Source: Deltaproteobacteria bacterium (GTDB lineage Bacteria > Desulfobacterota > Binatia > UBA9968). From it: a DNA stretch of 5,090 nt. The stretch lies in NCBI GenBank assembly GCA_021323355.1, contig JAJONK010000486.1:1-5090 (forward strand), given 5' to 3'. Below the pieces are notes generated by a model. It had not been told where the DNA came from. It worked only from the letters and a program-made list of their open reading frames with translations, and did not search any database. Positions 4,725 through 5,090 of this stretch are shown one piece after another. A program made the position numbers and the translations under genes. Numbering within the stretch: position 1 is the first letter of the stretch; each line of letters opens with the position of its first letter.

Positions 4725-5090
4725 ATGAAACTGTACTACAATCCTAAGAGCCGCGCCGTGATCGCGAAATGGATGCTCGACGAGTGCGCCGCAAAATATG
4801 ACATCGTGCCCATCGAGTTTGAAAAGGGCGAGCACAAAACACCGGAATTTCTCAGGATCAACCCGGCCGGGAAGTTGCCGGCCCTAGTCGATGGTGAGTC
4901 GAAGATCTTTGAGACTGCGGCGATCTGTCTTTATCTTGCCGACAAGTTTGCCGAAGCCAACCTTGCTCCCAGGATCGGCGCGCCGGAGCGCGGCCGGTAC
5001 CTCTCGCTCATGGTTTATTCGACGGCTCAGCTCGAGCCCGCTTTGGGTGACGCAATGCTAGGCGGCCAGACCTCGCCGCAGCGCGGCTGG
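4725..5090 (+). CDS. Glutathione S-transferase family protein (partial, runs off the window)
   Basis: ATG 4725 opens a frame that stays open for 122 codons to the window end. An AAAGG site (4713-4717) lies 7 bases upstream. The N-terminal thioredoxin-fold domain is clear: first strand and active-site turn MKLYYNPKSRA (1-11), TPEFLRINPAGKLPALVDG (39-57) with the cis-proline P52, and FETAAICLYLADKF (62-75) with E63-T64 that bind the glutathione gamma-glutamyl group. The helical C-terminal domain begins around residue 85-90 (APERGRYLSLMVYSTAQ). S9 is the candidate catalytic residue; a cysteine, as in beta-class enzymes, is not present in the turn. Such cytosolic enzymes conjugate glutathione to electrophiles, but the substrate here is unknown. 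About 200-210 residues are usual, so roughly 40% is missing beyond the edge. It is the only unbroken gene of the downstream cassette, as far as visible. Confidence 0.92.
   Translation, partial: MKLYYNPKSRAVIAKWMLDECAAKYDIVPIEFEKGEHKTPEFLRINPAGKLPALVDGESKIFETAAICLYLADKFAEANLAPRIGAPERGRYLSLMVYSTAQLEPALGDAMLGGQTSPQRGW

Noticed and set aside
1..5090. Mobile element, CRISPR, tRNA/rRNA, toxin-antitoxin or novel defence system
   Set aside because: I saw no transposase or integrase motifs, terminal repeats, regularly spaced repeats, cloverleaf or rRNA-like sequence, and no uncharacterised multi-gene cluster beyond the decayed cassette.

Overview
The window looks like chromosomal DNA of a soil-type, moderately GC-rich Gram-negative bacterium. 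The BioB protein and the small lipoprotein remind me of Verrucomicrobia (Chthoniobacterales-like). The solute-binding protein and the GFA/cupin/GST genes resemble families common in soil Proteobacteria. This placement is a recollection of protein style, not a database result.

Layout. Positions 1-50 hold the last codons of an unknown gene. Positions 51-198 are a leader with several hairpins and an inverted repeat that weakly resembles a biotin operator. bioB follows (start probably ATG 199, not GTG 169; end 1179). Convergent to it is an intact substrate-binding-domain gene without a signal peptide (1993-1256, minus). A 340-base divergent spacer leads to an intact Sir2-family deacylase (2334-3080), then a 66-residue lipoprotein (3115-3315) that may be leaderless.

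From about 3.3 to 4.7 kb the sequence is a gene graveyard. A GFA-family gene (3571-3926) has lost roughly 20 codons and changed frame between its two zinc-binding halves. A cupin-family gene (4018 to about 4175) survives only as its N-terminal part with a frameshift. A four-helix membrane-protein gene (4234-4703) is readable end to end only after three one-base corrections. Every single-base indel I infer here lies in a homopolymer run. The next gene, a glutathione S-transferase (4725 onward), is open and runs off the window edge.

Functionally, bioB is a housekeeping biotin-synthesis gene and Sir2 is an NAD-dependent protein deacylase. The GFA, cupin, membrane protein and GST genes lie on one strand and probably formed a small detoxification or accessory operon of which, in this window, only GST looks functional. 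I found no transposase, CRISPR array, tRNA, rRNA or phage gene. I also found no convincing undescribed system. The most informative signal is the decayed cassette, which conventional ORF calling would misread as ordinary hypothetical genes.
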